A stretch of 64,000 bases of DNA from Alphaproteobacteria bacterium (GTDB lineage: Bacteria > Pseudomonadota > Alphaproteobacteria > Micropepsales > Micropepsaceae). The position numbers and the translations under genes are program-made. The stretch spans positions 124,001 through 188,000 of the forward strand of contig CANIHD010000001.1 in the NCBI GenBank assembly GCA_947467345.1. The letters run 5' to 3'. Positions 7,517-16,394 of the stretch are shown piece by piece (positions within the stretch are counted from its first letter, which is position 1; every line of letters begins with the position of its first letter). The notes under the pieces are model-generated. The model saw only the letters and a program-made list of their open reading frames with translations. It was not told the origin of the DNA and searched no databases.

Positions 7517-8718
7517 GCCGCCGTGACACGCAGTGTTTCGATGACGTTGCGCATATAACCGGCGCCGTTCCAGAGCGGCATTTCAGGTTGCGTTTCGCCG
7601 CCGCGTCCTGTGGCGCGCACTTTCAATTCATGCGTACCGGCAGGTAGGCGCACATTTGCCTGCCAATGACGGAAAGCATAGCGGCCCATATCTTCACCGA
7701 GCCGCGTCTCGCTCCAACTGCGCCCGCCATCTGATGACAGCGAAACATTTGCAATGCCATGTCCTGAATCGAACGCGAAGCCGCGCACCGTTACATCGCG
7801 ATCTGCAACAACGCGGTCGCCCTCTTTCACATTGCTGATGAAGGAGCGGATGGTGAAACGGTTGATCGGAATAGTAGCGAGCGGCGCTGTTCCCGGCGCC
7901 ACGCAGGCGCACTCATTGTCAGGAATGCGATAGGCCGTCTTCATCCAATACCCATCGAAGACAGAATCGATGACGCGGATCTCATGTACGTGCTTCGTCC
8001 AATAGGTGCCGTAATAGCCCGGCACCACCAGGCGCAGCGGAAACCCGTTGAGCACCGGTAGATCTTCGCCGTTCATGGCGTAAGCCAGCATCACCTCGCC
8101 GTCATTGGCGTGGTCGATGTCGAGCGCCTTCACGAAATCGGGCACCGTATCGATAACCGGCGTGTCGAGCCCGTTGAATGTCACTTGCTTGGCGCCGGCA
8201 CGAATGCCGGCACGCGCCAGAAGCGTGGACAGCGCGACGCCGCGCCAGCGCGCGTTGCCCATGGCACCATGGCCGAGCTGCCCGCCGCCGACGCGCGGCT
8301 CGACAAAGCCGCGGCTATTGCCGGAGCACTGATTGACCGCGACCATCTCAATGGCAGGCAGGCGTCTGATCTCCGCCAGCGAAAGCCGGAGCGGCGTGTC
8401 GACGCTGCCGGTCAGTTCGAGGGCAAAATTTTCGGGATCGATGGCGAGCGGCACATTCGCCAGATGATAGCGAACGAAGAAAGCGTCGTTCGGCGTCAGA
8501 ACGCTTTCATCGAACACCGAGAAAGGCGTCTCCAATTGCGGTGGGCGCGACGTGAGCTGGATGAGCGGCCGCTTTTGCGGGTATGTCACCAGACGCCGTT
8601 CGCCACCGGCGAACGGCAGAGTCAGCTCCGCCTGAGCCAACTGGGCCAAAACCGGCCGGGCTCCGAGGAGCAGTGCGGCGCCGACCGCGCCCTTCAACAC
8701 AAATCGCCGGCTAGGCAT
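7513..8718 (-). CDS. Sulfite oxidase-family molybdopterin subunit (SorA-like)
   Basis: A 401-residue protein. The ATG at 8718 begins MPSRRFVLKG, a Tat signal with the twin-arginine motif SRRFVLKG and cleavage near VLAQ. The sulfite oxidase fold follows: a molybdopterin domain whose cysteine ligand is in AVNQCSGNSRG, then a C-terminal dimerisation domain (residues about 285-395). It probably oxidises sulfite in the periplasm, releasing electrons to the downstream SorB-like cytochrome. Sulfite could come from sulfonate or thiol degradation. A longer frame from a TTG at 8745 would spoil the signal peptide and is not used. Confidence 0.9.
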   Translation of the reverse strand: MPSRRFVLKGAVGAALLLGARPVLAQLAQAELTLPFAGGERRLVTYPQKRPLIQLTSRPPQLETPFSVFDESVLTPNDAFFVRYHLANVPLAIDPENFALELTGSVDTPLRLSLAEIRRLPAIEMVAVNQCSGNSRGFVEPRVGGGQLGHGAMGNARWRGVALSTLLARAGIRAGAKQVTFNGLDTPVIDTVPDFVKALDIDHANDGEVMLAYAMNGEDLPVLNGFPLRLVVPGYYGTYWTKHVHEIRVIDSVFDGYWMKTAYRIPDNECACVAPGTAPLATIPINRFTIRSFISNVKEGDRVVADRDVTVRGFAFDSGHGIANVSLSSDGGRSWSETRLGEDMGRYAFRHWQANVRLPAGTHELKVRATGRGGETQPEMPLWNGAGYMRNVIETLRVTAA

Positions 8719-8896
8719 TGAATTCTCAATAAACAATTTGTGCAATTACGCCGCAAAAGTCTTTATCCCGCAAGGGGCAATGCGCTCAATCTCTACTAGT
8801 TTGGTTACAGTTATGCGTTCGATTGACCCCCAATGGGGGGCGCGTTAGCTAGGCGCGGCCCGCCCTATAAGAAGCGGCCCACGCGGAGGATATGCC

Positions 8897-10462
8897 TTGC
8901 CCTTTATCGAGACCAATGGTGTCAATTTTCACTACAAGCTCGAGGGCAGCTCGGGACCGACCGTGATTTTGCTGCACGAGATCGGCGGTTCGCTGGACAG
9001 CTGGGACGAGATCGTTCCCGGCCTTGCCGCAAGCGCCCGCGTGTTCCGCTACGACCAGCGCGGCTTCGGCCTCACCGAAAAAGTGCGCCAGGGCTATAGC
9101 CAGAGCGATCTGGTGGACGATCTCGACGCGCTGATCCGCGAGCTGAAACTGGCGCCGCCCTTCCACATCGTCTCGCTTGCCGCGTCGTCGATGCAGGCAC
9201 TCACCTTTAATGACCGGCACCCGAGCGACGTCGGCTCACTGATTTTCTGCAACCCCGCCCCTGGCGTGCCGCCTGAGCGCGCCGCCGCGCTGGAGAGCGT
9301 TGCAGCCCAAGCCGAGCAAGGCGGCATTCGCGCCATCATGGGTGGGATGCTGGATAAATCCTATCCGCCGAGCCTCTCCGACCGTCACACCTACGATGCC
9401 TATCGCGGGCGCTATTACGCCAATGACCCGGTAGGCTTCGCACACGCTTTCCGCATGATGGCGCGCACCAACATGATGGCCTCGCTGGGCAACATCAAAG
9501 CACCGACGCTCGTGATTGCCGGACGGCAGGATTTCATCCGCGCGGTCTCCGTCACCGAAGGCATTGCCGCAAAGATTGCGGGCGCGCGGTTTGAGACCAT
9601 CGATGGCGGCCATTTCCTTCCCACCACATCGCCGCACGCGCTTCTGTCGCTGCTGCTCGATTTTCTCCCCGGCGGTGCCGGCACACGCGCCAAAATCAAC
9701 GACATCACCATCAATTACCGCGTTGAGGGCAAAGAGGGCGCGCCCTGGGTAGTGTTCTCCAACTCGCTCGCAACTGACCTTTCCATGTGGGACGATCAGG
9801 TGGCGGCGCTGAAAGACCGCTATCGAATCTTACGTTACGACCATCGGGGCCATGGCGGCACGGATGCACCGGCAGGCGCGTATAATTTCTCCACGCTCGT
9901 CTCAGATGTCGTCGGCCTCTTCGATCATCTCGGCATCGAGCGCGCGCATTTTGTCGGCCTTTCGATGGGCGGCATGACGGCATTGGGTCTCGCGCAACAG
10001 CATCCGAACCGCGTCGGAAAAATCATTGTCGCCGATTGCGGCGGTGCCTCGACGCCGGCCGGCGCAGCGCAATGGCAAGAGCGCATGCAGGTAGCGACCG
10101 AAAAGGGCATGGAAGCTCTGGTCGAACCGACTTTAGGCCGCTGGTTTCCGGCGGAATTCATCGCCAAGAACCCGCCCGTGCTCGACAAGGTTCGCGCCAT
10201 GATTCGCCGCACGCCGGTGAACGGCTTCAATGGCTGCGCCGCCGCGCTCTCGGATTTCGATTTCCGCGCCGGGCTCGCTGGCATGAAAATGCCGACGCTT
10301 TTCCTCTGCGGCACCAAAGACGCAGCCTTCGGCGGCTTGAAAGCGCTTCACGCAGGTGTTGCGGGTTCAAAACTGGCGGAATTGGACGGCGCCGGGCATA
10401 TTTCCAACCTGGAACAGCCGGCGAATTTCACCCAATCCATCGCCACTTTCCTGGATTCCTAG
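8897..10462 (+). CDS. Double alpha/beta hydrolase, enol-lactonase-like
   Basis: A 521-residue protein containing two alpha/beta hydrolase domains joined at about residue 260. The second domain is complete: nucleophile Ser in VGLSMGG, Asp in CGTKDAAF and His in GAGHISN, with strong resemblance to 3-oxoadipate enol-lactonase (PcaD). In the first domain the equivalent motif reads VSLAASSM, so the nucleophile serine is replaced by alanine, although Asp (GRQDFIR) and His (DGGHFLP) remain. A TTG start at 8897 is used, with GGAGG at 8885-8889. The only nearby ATG (8892) is out of frame. The substrate is unknown; context suggests aromatic catabolism. Confidence 0.88.
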   Translation: MPFIETNGVNFHYKLEGSSGPTVILLHEIGGSLDSWDEIVPGLAASARVFRYDQRGFGLTEKVRQGYSQSDLVDDLDALIRELKLAPPFHIVSLAASSMQALTFNDRHPSDVGSLIFCNPAPGVPPERAAALESVAAQAEQGGIRAIMGGMLDKSYPPSLSDRHTYDAYRGRYYANDPVGFAHAFRMMARTNMMASLGNIKAPTLVIAGRQDFIRAVSVTEGIAAKIAGARFETIDGGHFLPTTSPHALLSLLLDFLPGGAGTRAKINDITINYRVEGKEGAPWVVFSNSLATDLSMWDDQVAALKDRYRILRYDHRGHGGTDAPAGAYNFSTLVSDVVGLFDHLGIERAHFVGLSMGGMTALGLAQQHPNRVGKIIVADCGGASTPAGAAQWQERMQVATEKGMEALVEPTLGRWFPAEFIAKNPPVLDKVRAMIRRTPVNGFNGCAAALSDFDFRAGLAGMKMPTLFLCGTKDAAFGGLKALHAGVAGSKLAELDGAGHISNLEQPANFTQSIATFLDS

Positions 10463-10481
10463 GGCTGGTGCGGTGGATTGC

Positions 10482-10585
10482 CCCGGGTCTAGATTTAACT
10501 TGAAAGCCTCCCGACCCGGGAAGAGAGTATAATAATAGTTGTGGACTCAACTGTAGCCGCACGAATGACCTGAGGAGACACGCAG
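10482..10585 (+). promoter_or_regulatory. Leader of the gentisate dioxygenase-like gene with inverted repeats
   Basis: The leader has two inverted repeats. CCCGGGTC (10482-10489) pairs with GACCCGGG (10513-10520). AGTTG (10537-10541) pairs with CAACT (10548-10552) across a 6 bp spacer and directly follows a TATAAT at 10528-10533. The latter repeat sits where a repressor would cover the transcription start. No -35 box lies at normal spacing; the nearest, TTGAAA at 10500, is 22 bp away. A TGAGGAGA ribosome site precedes the ATG at 10586. The operator role is a guess. Confidence 0.4.
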
Positions 10586-11791
10586 ATGACCGCCCAAACT
10601 CAGCACAATCGCCCCACCTCCGCGGCCGAATTGCTAGACCAGCTAAACACCGAGACCCCGAAGCTACACGTCTGGATTCGTACGCAGGCGAACTCGCCGG
10701 CGCAGCGTCCGTGGTTCGCGGATGCGGGCGGCGCGAGCGGCATGGGCGATCTGGCGAAGGGCCGTGTGGCCGCCAATCAAATGGCCATGGCCGCGCATCG
10801 CTGGCGCTGGAGCGACATCAAACCCTATCTCGACAAGATCGGTGAGATTGCCCGCGCCGCCGACGTGAAGCCGCTGGAGACCACCGACCGTCAGGGCATT
10901 CTGCTCACCAACCCCGGTCTCGGCGGACGGTTGCAGATCACCAACACCACCCGCGCCGCCATCGCCATCTACAATCCCGGCGATGTCGCGCCCGCGCACA
11001 TCCACAGCCCCAATGCCAGCCGCACGATTCTCTCCGAGAAGGGCGGCTACACCAATGTCGAGGGCGAGCGCTGCGATTGTCATCGCGGCGACATCGTGTT
11101 CACCCCGAACGGCACCTGGCACGATCACGGAAACGAAGACACGGCGCCGATGATCTGGATCGACGTGCTCGACTGGCCGCTGATGGAATATCTCAACTGC
11201 GTGTGGGTCGATCAGGAATATCGCGATCCCAAGGGCGGCAATTCCAAATCGCAATCCGTCGTTCATGCCGACGGACATTCCACGCGGCTTTACGGCAATG
11301 GCGGATTGAAGCCGGTGTTCGGCTCCAATCAACGGGGCTGGGGCCATGACATGTCGCCGATGTTCCATTTCCGCGGCGCCGATGTGCGGGCCGCTTTGCA
11401 TGCGCTTCGCGGCGAAGCCGGCGATCCCTATGAAGGGATCAAGATGCAATTCGTGAACCCGATCACCGGCAAGTCGATCTATCCGACGCTGGAATATTCG
11501 GCGCAGCTTATCCGCCCGGGCGAGGAACTGCGCTTCAAGCGCGAAACGAGCGGCATGTTCGGCGTTGTGCTCGAAGGCAAAGGCTTCTCGGAAATCGGCG
11601 GCCAGCGCTTCGAATGGGAAAAGAACGACATCATGGCGTTCCCCAATTTTGCTTGGCGCCGCCACGTCAATACCGGCAGCACCGATGCGGTGATCTATAC
11701 CGTTTCGGATTCGGCACTGCTGAAGAATATCGGCCAGTACCGCGCGCAAGGGCGCGGCGCCGACGGCAGCATCACCCAGATCGTACAGTAG
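10586..11791 (+). CDS. Gentisate 1,2-dioxygenase-like bicupin
   Basis: A 401-residue protein with two cupin domains. The first contains the metal-binding histidines in PAHIHSPNASR (about residue 132) and later the WHDHGNED segment. The second cupin (about residues 290-375) is degenerate and has a closing RRHVN motif. Size and motifs match the gentisate 1,2-dioxygenase / 1-hydroxy-2-naphthoate dioxygenase family. Those Fe(II) enzymes open hydroxylated aromatic rings next to the carboxylate to give maleylpyruvate. A fumarylacetoacetate hydrolase-family gene lies 3 kb away and could act later in the same route. The exact substrate is not decided. Confidence 0.82.
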   Translation: MTAQTQHNRPTSAAELLDQLNTETPKLHVWIRTQANSPAQRPWFADAGGASGMGDLAKGRVAANQMAMAAHRWRWSDIKPYLDKIGEIARAADVKPLETTDRQGILLTNPGLGGRLQITNTTRAAIAIYNPGDVAPAHIHSPNASRTILSEKGGYTNVEGERCDCHRGDIVFTPNGTWHDHGNEDTAPMIWIDVLDWPLMEYLNCVWVDQEYRDPKGGNSKSQSVVHADGHSTRLYGNGGLKPVFGSNQRGWGHDMSPMFHFRGADVRAALHALRGEAGDPYEGIKMQFVNPITGKSIYPTLEYSAQLIRPGEELRFKRETSGMFGVVLEGKGFSEIGGQRFEWEKNDIMAFPNFAWRRHVNTGSTDAVIYTVSDSALLKNIGQYRAQGRGADGSITQIVQ

Positions 11792-11894
11792 ATAGGCGCG
11801 TTCTCTCCCCTCGTTGAAAGACGGGGGGAGCACTACTTTATTTGGGTGGCCGAGCTTCCAAAAGCGTCGTCGATATCTCGTGCGGGTGTGCCCG

Positions 11895-12296
11895 ATGCAT
11901 TCGACCAATTATCTGTCCACGCTGATTACCGTCTCATCGGATACTAAGGCGACAGCGGGTCTCGTCCCGACCAAACCTGGCACCATTGCCGCGCTTCAAT
12001 ACGAACTCGTCGCAAAGGCGCCGCACACATACACCAGCGACGATATTCTCTTTCTCGTCCATGCGCGGCGCACGGAAACGAAGCCGACACAAAAGGCTCG
12101 TGCGGCATTCTTCTCGAAACCACAGGCGTGTTTGCGCTGCTCGCCGCTGGCCCGTTCGCATGGCTTCGGGATTCTGCACGACGAATCGGGACGAATTGCG
12201 TTGGTTGAGATGGGAACGAAGAAATACGAAAGTTTGGTCGCCGACCCGACGGTTAAGAAAGTGCCTGCGATGCGCAAATCGCGAGCGTCACTATAG
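11895..12296 (+). CDS. DUF6157 family protein
   Basis: A 133-residue soluble protein starting MHSTNYLSTLITVS. It carries conserved text of the DUF6157 family as I recall it: a YTSDDILFLVHARR segment, FFSKPQACLRCSPLARS and GFGILHDESGRIALVE. No enzymatic motif or membrane segment is seen, and the function of the family is unknown to me. The ATG at 11895 is chosen because homologous text starts there; the frame upstream to 11814 looks random. It stands alone and converges with the mprF-like remnant. Confidence 0.7.
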   Translation: MHSTNYLSTLITVSSDTKATAGLVPTKPGTIAALQYELVAKAPHTYTSDDILFLVHARRTETKPTQKARAAFFSKPQACLRCSPLARSHGFGILHDESGRIALVEMGTKKYESLVADPTVKKVPAMRKSRASL

Positions 12297-12325
12297 GTCG
12301 AAGGTCCGGCGGCTAAGGCGCGGTT

Positions 12326-12344
12326 CTGTTCATTTCGTGAACAG
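12326..12344. terminator. Hairpin between convergent genes
   Basis: CTGTTCA (12326-12332) and TGAACAG (12338-12344) form a perfect 7 bp stem with a 5-base loop. It overlaps the stop codon of the mprF-like remnant and lies 30 bp after the DUF6157 gene. No clear T-tract follows on either strand, so a terminator role is only possible. Confidence 0.35.
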
Positions 12345-13743
12345 TTCTCGGACGCCGCCGGATACCAGCGCGGCGGTATCGATGAGAATGCGCGGGACTG
12401 CCAATCCGCCCGGCGCGGCGAGATATTTCGGCCGCCAATGCGGATTGAACTTGTCCTTGTAGCGGCGCAAACCCAGAAAATTATAATAGCGGTTGGAGTG
12501 GATAAAAATCAGATTCCCGATTCTGCTCCACAGCGGCGCAAGACGGTCGCTGCTCAGGCCCGACAGCGGCGACATCCCGAAATTGAAATTTCGGAATCCG
12601 GAAGCCGCACCCCACAGTAACAACTCGACGAAGAGATAATCCATCGTGCCGGGCGGCCCATCGGAGCGATGGCGCATAAGATCGACGGAAAGTTCGTGTT
12701 TGTCCGCGCCTTCCAGAAGATTGGTGAACGCGACGATCCGGCCCTCACGGCGCGCAACGGCGATGGAACCGGCGGTAAGATATGCTGCATTGAACGAACC
12801 GACGCTGAACCCCTTCTCATGCCCTTCGCGGCTTTTGAGCCAGTCGTCGGAAATGTTCTTCAACTCGTTCAGCAGCGCAGGATCAGATTGGGGGGGAACG
12901 ATCTCGAAACTGAGGCCCTCGCGTTCGCCTTTGTTCTTGGCGCCGCGCAATTCTTTGCGCGCGCTGCCCTCCAGCGTAAAGCCATCGATGGGGAGAATGG
13001 CCTCCTCGCCAAGCTTGTAAACGCCAAGACCGAGATCGAGATAGAGCGGCAAATGCTCGGCACCGACTTGATAGAAGGCAATGCGCCCATTGTTGCGATC
13101 GACAAGATTGCGAAACGCCCAGAGCAATTCACGCCATTCGCTTTGCGGACCCGACCGGATTTCCGAGCGCCACCCAGCTTCGCCCGCGCACGCCATACAT
13201 GATGAAGCTCTTGCCCGACGCGCTGAAGAGAAAGGATTTGTCGCCAAGCAATGCGAGATGCGCCGTTGTTTCGGGCGAGGTCGCCACAACCCCGCGCGCA
13301 TGTGCAAGTTCGCTAGCGCCCGGAAGAGATTGGCGCGGACGAGGCGGCCCCATGAGAGCCAGCACGCCGAAGCCAATGGCAATAAACGCGATTGCTAGGC
13401 TCGCGCGCAAGAAACGCGGCGCATCGGCGCTGAAAGCAAGTGTCGTCCACAACTCGCCGGAATAAGCGAGGTTGCGATGCTCGAAAAAGCCAACCCATGT
13501 GACGCCCGCGACCACCACCGCGATGGAGATCAGCCAATTCGGCGTCAACGGTTCCGTCAGCAACGCGGACTGACGATAGAACGCGCCCCGGCTCGTGAAG
13601 AGAATCGCCAAGATCGCGCAGCACACCCGCGCCTCTTCATAGTCGAACCCCTTCATTAGCGAGAACACCGCGCCGCTGGTCAGCGCAAGGAGCGTCAAAT
13701 AATAGGCGCCGCTGAGCCGCCGAAATAGGCCGCGCGCACACAC
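12330..13743 (-). pseudogene. mprF-like phosphatidylglycerol lysyltransferase, truncated and frameshifted
   Basis: Only the C-terminal part of an MprF-type protein remains. It has about four membrane segments (coded 13330-13730) and then the GNAT-like synthase domain (DUF2156). Family text includes GFDYEEA, APRFLRA, SFIMYGVRGRSWVALGNPVG, NGRIAFYQVG and the closing LRRYKDKFNPHWRPKYLA. A full MprF has roughly 850 residues; here about 470 codons remain. The 5' end stops at about 13740, where an O-GlcNAc transferase fragment begins on the other strand. One extra G in the run complementary to 13150-13152 shifts the frame after GNPVG; removing it joins PVGPQSEWRELLWAF smoothly. MprF modifies membrane lipids with amino acids; this copy is probably inactive unless the shift is a sequencing error. 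Confidence 0.8.
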
Positions 13744-14634
13744 GGGATCGACATCGCGGTCGATCTCAAGGGTTTCACCAAGGATAGCAGGCCCGGCATT
13801 TTCGCCGCCCGCGCCGCCCCCATACAGGTGAATTATCTAGGCTATCCCGGAACCATGGGCGCTGACTTTATCGACTATATCATCACTGATCCGACAATCG
13901 TTCCGGATGAGCATCGCGTATTCTATTCCGAGAAAACTGTCTCACTGCCTTATTCCTATCAGGTCAATGATCGCAAGCGCGCCATAGCGTTACACGAATT
14001 TTTCCGAGAGGAATGCGGCCTGCCCGAACAGGGATTCGTCTTTTGCTGCTTCAACAACATCTACAAAATCACGCCGCAAATGTTCGACATCTGGATGCGT
14101 CTCTTGGGCGGCATCGAGGGCAGCGTTCTGTGGCTCTTGAGCAGCAATGAAAGCGCCATCCGGAATCTGAAGGCTTCCGCAGAGGCGCGTGGTATTTCTC
14201 CCGAACGCTTGGTTTTCGCAAAACCGATGGAGCTGCCCGAACATCTCGCGCGTCATCGCCTGGCCGATCTGTTTCTGGATACGCTGCCTTACAACGCGCA
14301 CACCACGGCAAGCGATGCGCTGTGGGCGGGCCTGCCGATTCTCACCTGCCTCGGCGAAACCTTCGCCGGCCGGGTCGCAGCAAGCCTCTTAAATGCCGTC
14401 GTTCTTCCCGAATTGATTGAGCGCGACCTGCCCGACTACGAAGCCCGCGCCTTTCATCTGGCGCAAGATGCTCGCGAGCTTTCGGCCCTGCACGCGAAGC
14501 TTGAAAGCAATCGCCTCACGGCGCCTCTATTCAACACGCCGCTTTTCGCGCGCCACATCGAGGCCGCTTACAAAAAAATGTGGGAGCGCCACATTGCAGC
14601 GCTCCCACCTGATCATATCCAGATTACGGACTGA
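13729..14634 (+). pseudogene. O-GlcNAc transferase (SPINDLY/GT41-like), C-terminal fragment
   Basis: The frame is open from just after a TAG at 13726-13728 and encodes the C-terminal catalytic half of a GT41 O-linked GlcNAc transferase. Recognisable text includes GIDIAVDLKGFT, SRPGIFAARAAPIQVNYLGYPGTMGA, the nucleotide-sugar region FVFCCFNNIYKITPQ, and DTLPYNAHTTASDALWAGLPI. The N-terminal TPR array and first catalytic lobe are absent. Text matching the family begins before any plausible start (GTG 13828), which shows 5' truncation rather than a short gene. Full homologues exceed 600 residues. A perfect 9 bp inverted repeat (14581-14589 with 14599-14607) lies near the 3' end. Confidence 0.8.
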
Positions 14635-14646
14635 ACGCGTGCGCTT

Positions 14647-15492
14647 CTACCGCTCGCCCACAACATGCGAGCGCAAGATTCCGATTTGCGAAATCTCCAC
14701 CTCGACCACGTCGCCGTTTTTCATCCATACCGGCGGGGTACGCTTAGCGCCGATGCCTTCCGGCGTGCCGGTGGAAATAATATCGCCCGGTCCTAAAGCC
14801 GTGAAATTGGAGCAATAGGCGATCAGCTGCGGCACGTTATGAATCAACATGTCCGTGCCGGAGCGCTGCATTTCCTGGCCGTTGAGACGCGTCACCAATG
14901 TCAGGCGCGACGGATCGGGAATTTCGTCCGCCGTTACCATCCACGGGCCGATCGGCGTCGAAGCCGGAAAATTCTTTCCGGTGATCAGCGAGTGCTTGAT
15001 GAAATCGCGCACCGAACCATCATTGCAACAGGTGTAGCCGGCAACGTGGGACAGCGCGTTTTCTTCTTTGATGTAACGCCCGGGCTTACCGATGATGACG
15101 GCAAGCTCGCCCTCGAAATCGAATGCCACCGAAATCTTCGGCCGCAATATGTCGCCGTTATGGCCGACAACGCAGTCGTGGAATTTGGTGAAGATGTTCG
15201 GCTTCTCGGCTGCCGCATGTCCCGATTCCGCCGCATGGGCGCGGTAGTTGATGCCCACGCAAAGGAATTTATCGAAGTTCGGAATCAGTGGCAGGAATTG
15301 CACCGCTTTGATGTCGTGATCGGGGCGCGCGCCCTGACAGGCGCGCCTGATATCCGCAATCGCCTGTCCAGCGATCGCGTCTTTCAACGTCGGATATTGC
15401 GTCCGCAGGCGGTCGGGAATCCCGACCACCCCGCCATCGGAGACAACGCCATAGGTGCGTTGTCCGTCGGCGATATAGCTTGCCAATCTCAA
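14647..15492 (-). CDS. Fumarylacetoacetate hydrolase family protein
   Basis: A 281-residue protein with the FAH catalytic fold. Visible family text includes CVGINYRAHAAE, the metal ligands in FDFEGELAVIIGK, the segment ending in TGKNFPASTPIGPWMV, and the end-motif PGDIISTGTPEGIG. The family hydrolyses fumarylacetoacetate, fumarylpyruvate, acylpyruvates or related C-C bonds using Mg2+. With a gentisate dioxygenase-like gene nearby, maleylpyruvate or fumarylpyruvate hydrolysis is the natural guess, but the family is broad. The class II aldolase gene lies 22 bp upstream on the same strand and is probably co-transcribed. Confidence 0.9.
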   Translation of the reverse strand: MRLASYIADGQRTYGVVSDGGVVGIPDRLRTQYPTLKDAIAGQAIADIRRACQGARPDHDIKAVQFLPLIPNFDKFLCVGINYRAHAAESGHAAAEKPNIFTKFHDCVVGHNGDILRPKISVAFDFEGELAVIIGKPGRYIKEENALSHVAGYTCCNDGSVRDFIKHSLITGKNFPASTPIGPWMVTADEIPDPSRLTLVTRLNGQEMQRSGTDMLIHNVPQLIAYCSNFTALGPGDIISTGTPEGIGAKRTPPVWMKNGDVVEVEISQIGILRSHVVGER

Positions 15493-15514
15493 TGTATGTC
15501 GTCCTTGCCTTGAA

Positions 15515-16264
15515 CTATTTCTTCTCGGTGTCCGGCTTCGTCACCATGTGGCCGCAGCCGCATTTGTTGGCCCAATATTCCCAGGCGCGCCACGTTTCCG
15601 GCGAATAGGGGCTATAGCCGCGATTGCGTGCGTCGATTTCGCCCTGGCGCAGATATGTGATGTCGCCGCCGAGATCGCGAGCACGCGATAGTGCGCGCGC
15701 GTTGCGCGGCAGATAGACCGACATGCGCACCACTTCGATGAGCGAGCGGCCGGCAGCGGCAAAGCCGTGGCCGCGCATCAGCGCCACATTGTTCGACCCG
15801 AGCGTCTTGGCCAAATCGCGGCCCTGCTCGACATTGGCGACCAGAAGGTTGGTGTCGCCGAAGCGGTCGGCGATATCCCACACCGGCACATGCGCGCCGA
15901 TGAAGCTACCGGAATGGATGACCGGGCGAAGCGGCGTGCCGTTGGCGATGCCGAAGGGCAACGTGTCTTCGGCATGGGCGTGGACAACGGCCATGACATC
16001 GGGGCGCGACTCGAAAATGGCGCCGTGGATGAAACGCTCGAGATAAGGCTGCCGCGTGTCCTTCACGGGCTGGCTTTCCAGATCGTGCTCTATGATGTCG
16101 TCTTTGGTGATCAGCTCGGGCGCCAGGCTGCGTGCCAGGAAGAAGCGCTTCGGATTGTCCGGATGACGGATGCTGACATGGCCGTAGGCGTCAACGACGT
16201 CCTCTTTGGCGAGGATGCGGTTGGCGATGACGAGGTCGTTAATGACGCGATCGAGAGCGTTCAT
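15515..16264 (-). CDS. Class II aldolase/adducin family protein
   Basis: A 249-residue protein. The ATG at 16264 is preceded by AGGA and begins MNALDRVINDLVIANRILA. Zinc-binding histidines are in VHAHAED and RGHGFAAAG, and the AYGHVSIRHP segment is typical of the fold. Members include L-fuculose-phosphate aldolase, ribulose-5-phosphate epimerase and aromatic-acid decarboxylases such as dihydroxyphthalate decarboxylases. With FAH-family, cupin and dioxygenase neighbours, an aromatic or keto-acid decarboxylase or aldolase is more likely than a sugar aldolase. This is inference. It is probably in an operon with the FAH-family gene. Confidence 0.87.
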   Translation of the reverse strand: MNALDRVINDLVIANRILAKEDVVDAYGHVSIRHPDNPKRFFLARSLAPELITKDDIIEHDLESQPVKDTRQPYLERFIHGAIFESRPDVMAVVHAHAEDTLPFGIANGTPLRPVIHSGSFIGAHVPVWDIADRFGDTNLLVANVEQGRDLAKTLGSNNVALMRGHGFAAAGRSLIEVVRMSVYLPRNARALSRARDLGGDITYLRQGEIDARNRGYSPYSPETWRAWEYWANKCGCGHMVTKPDTEKK

Positions 16265-16394
16265 GGGTCCTTCCTGGAGAGGCTTTTTCTGACGATTGCC
16301 CCGGGAACCCGGGGTCGGCCGGCACACTAAAGGCTCCGCGCATTGCTTGCCAATGGCGAGACGCTATGGTGCAGAAAATTCGTGGAGGAACCCC

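Noticed and set aside
8823-8850. TTGACC with a downstream box as promoter of the double hydrolase gene
   Set aside because: The -10 candidate (TTAGCT) is poor, and the CCCCC-AAT-GGGGG hairpin over it is equally likely to be chance.
10500-10533. TTGAAA/TATAAT as a standard sigma-70 promoter
   Set aside because: The spacing is 22 bp, well outside 16-18; only the TATAAT is mentioned, within the regulatory region.
14581-14607. Perfect 9 bp hairpin as terminator of the O-GlcNAc transferase fragment
   Set aside because: It lies inside the reading frame, 27 bp before the stop codon, and is not followed by a T-run; noted only in that entry.
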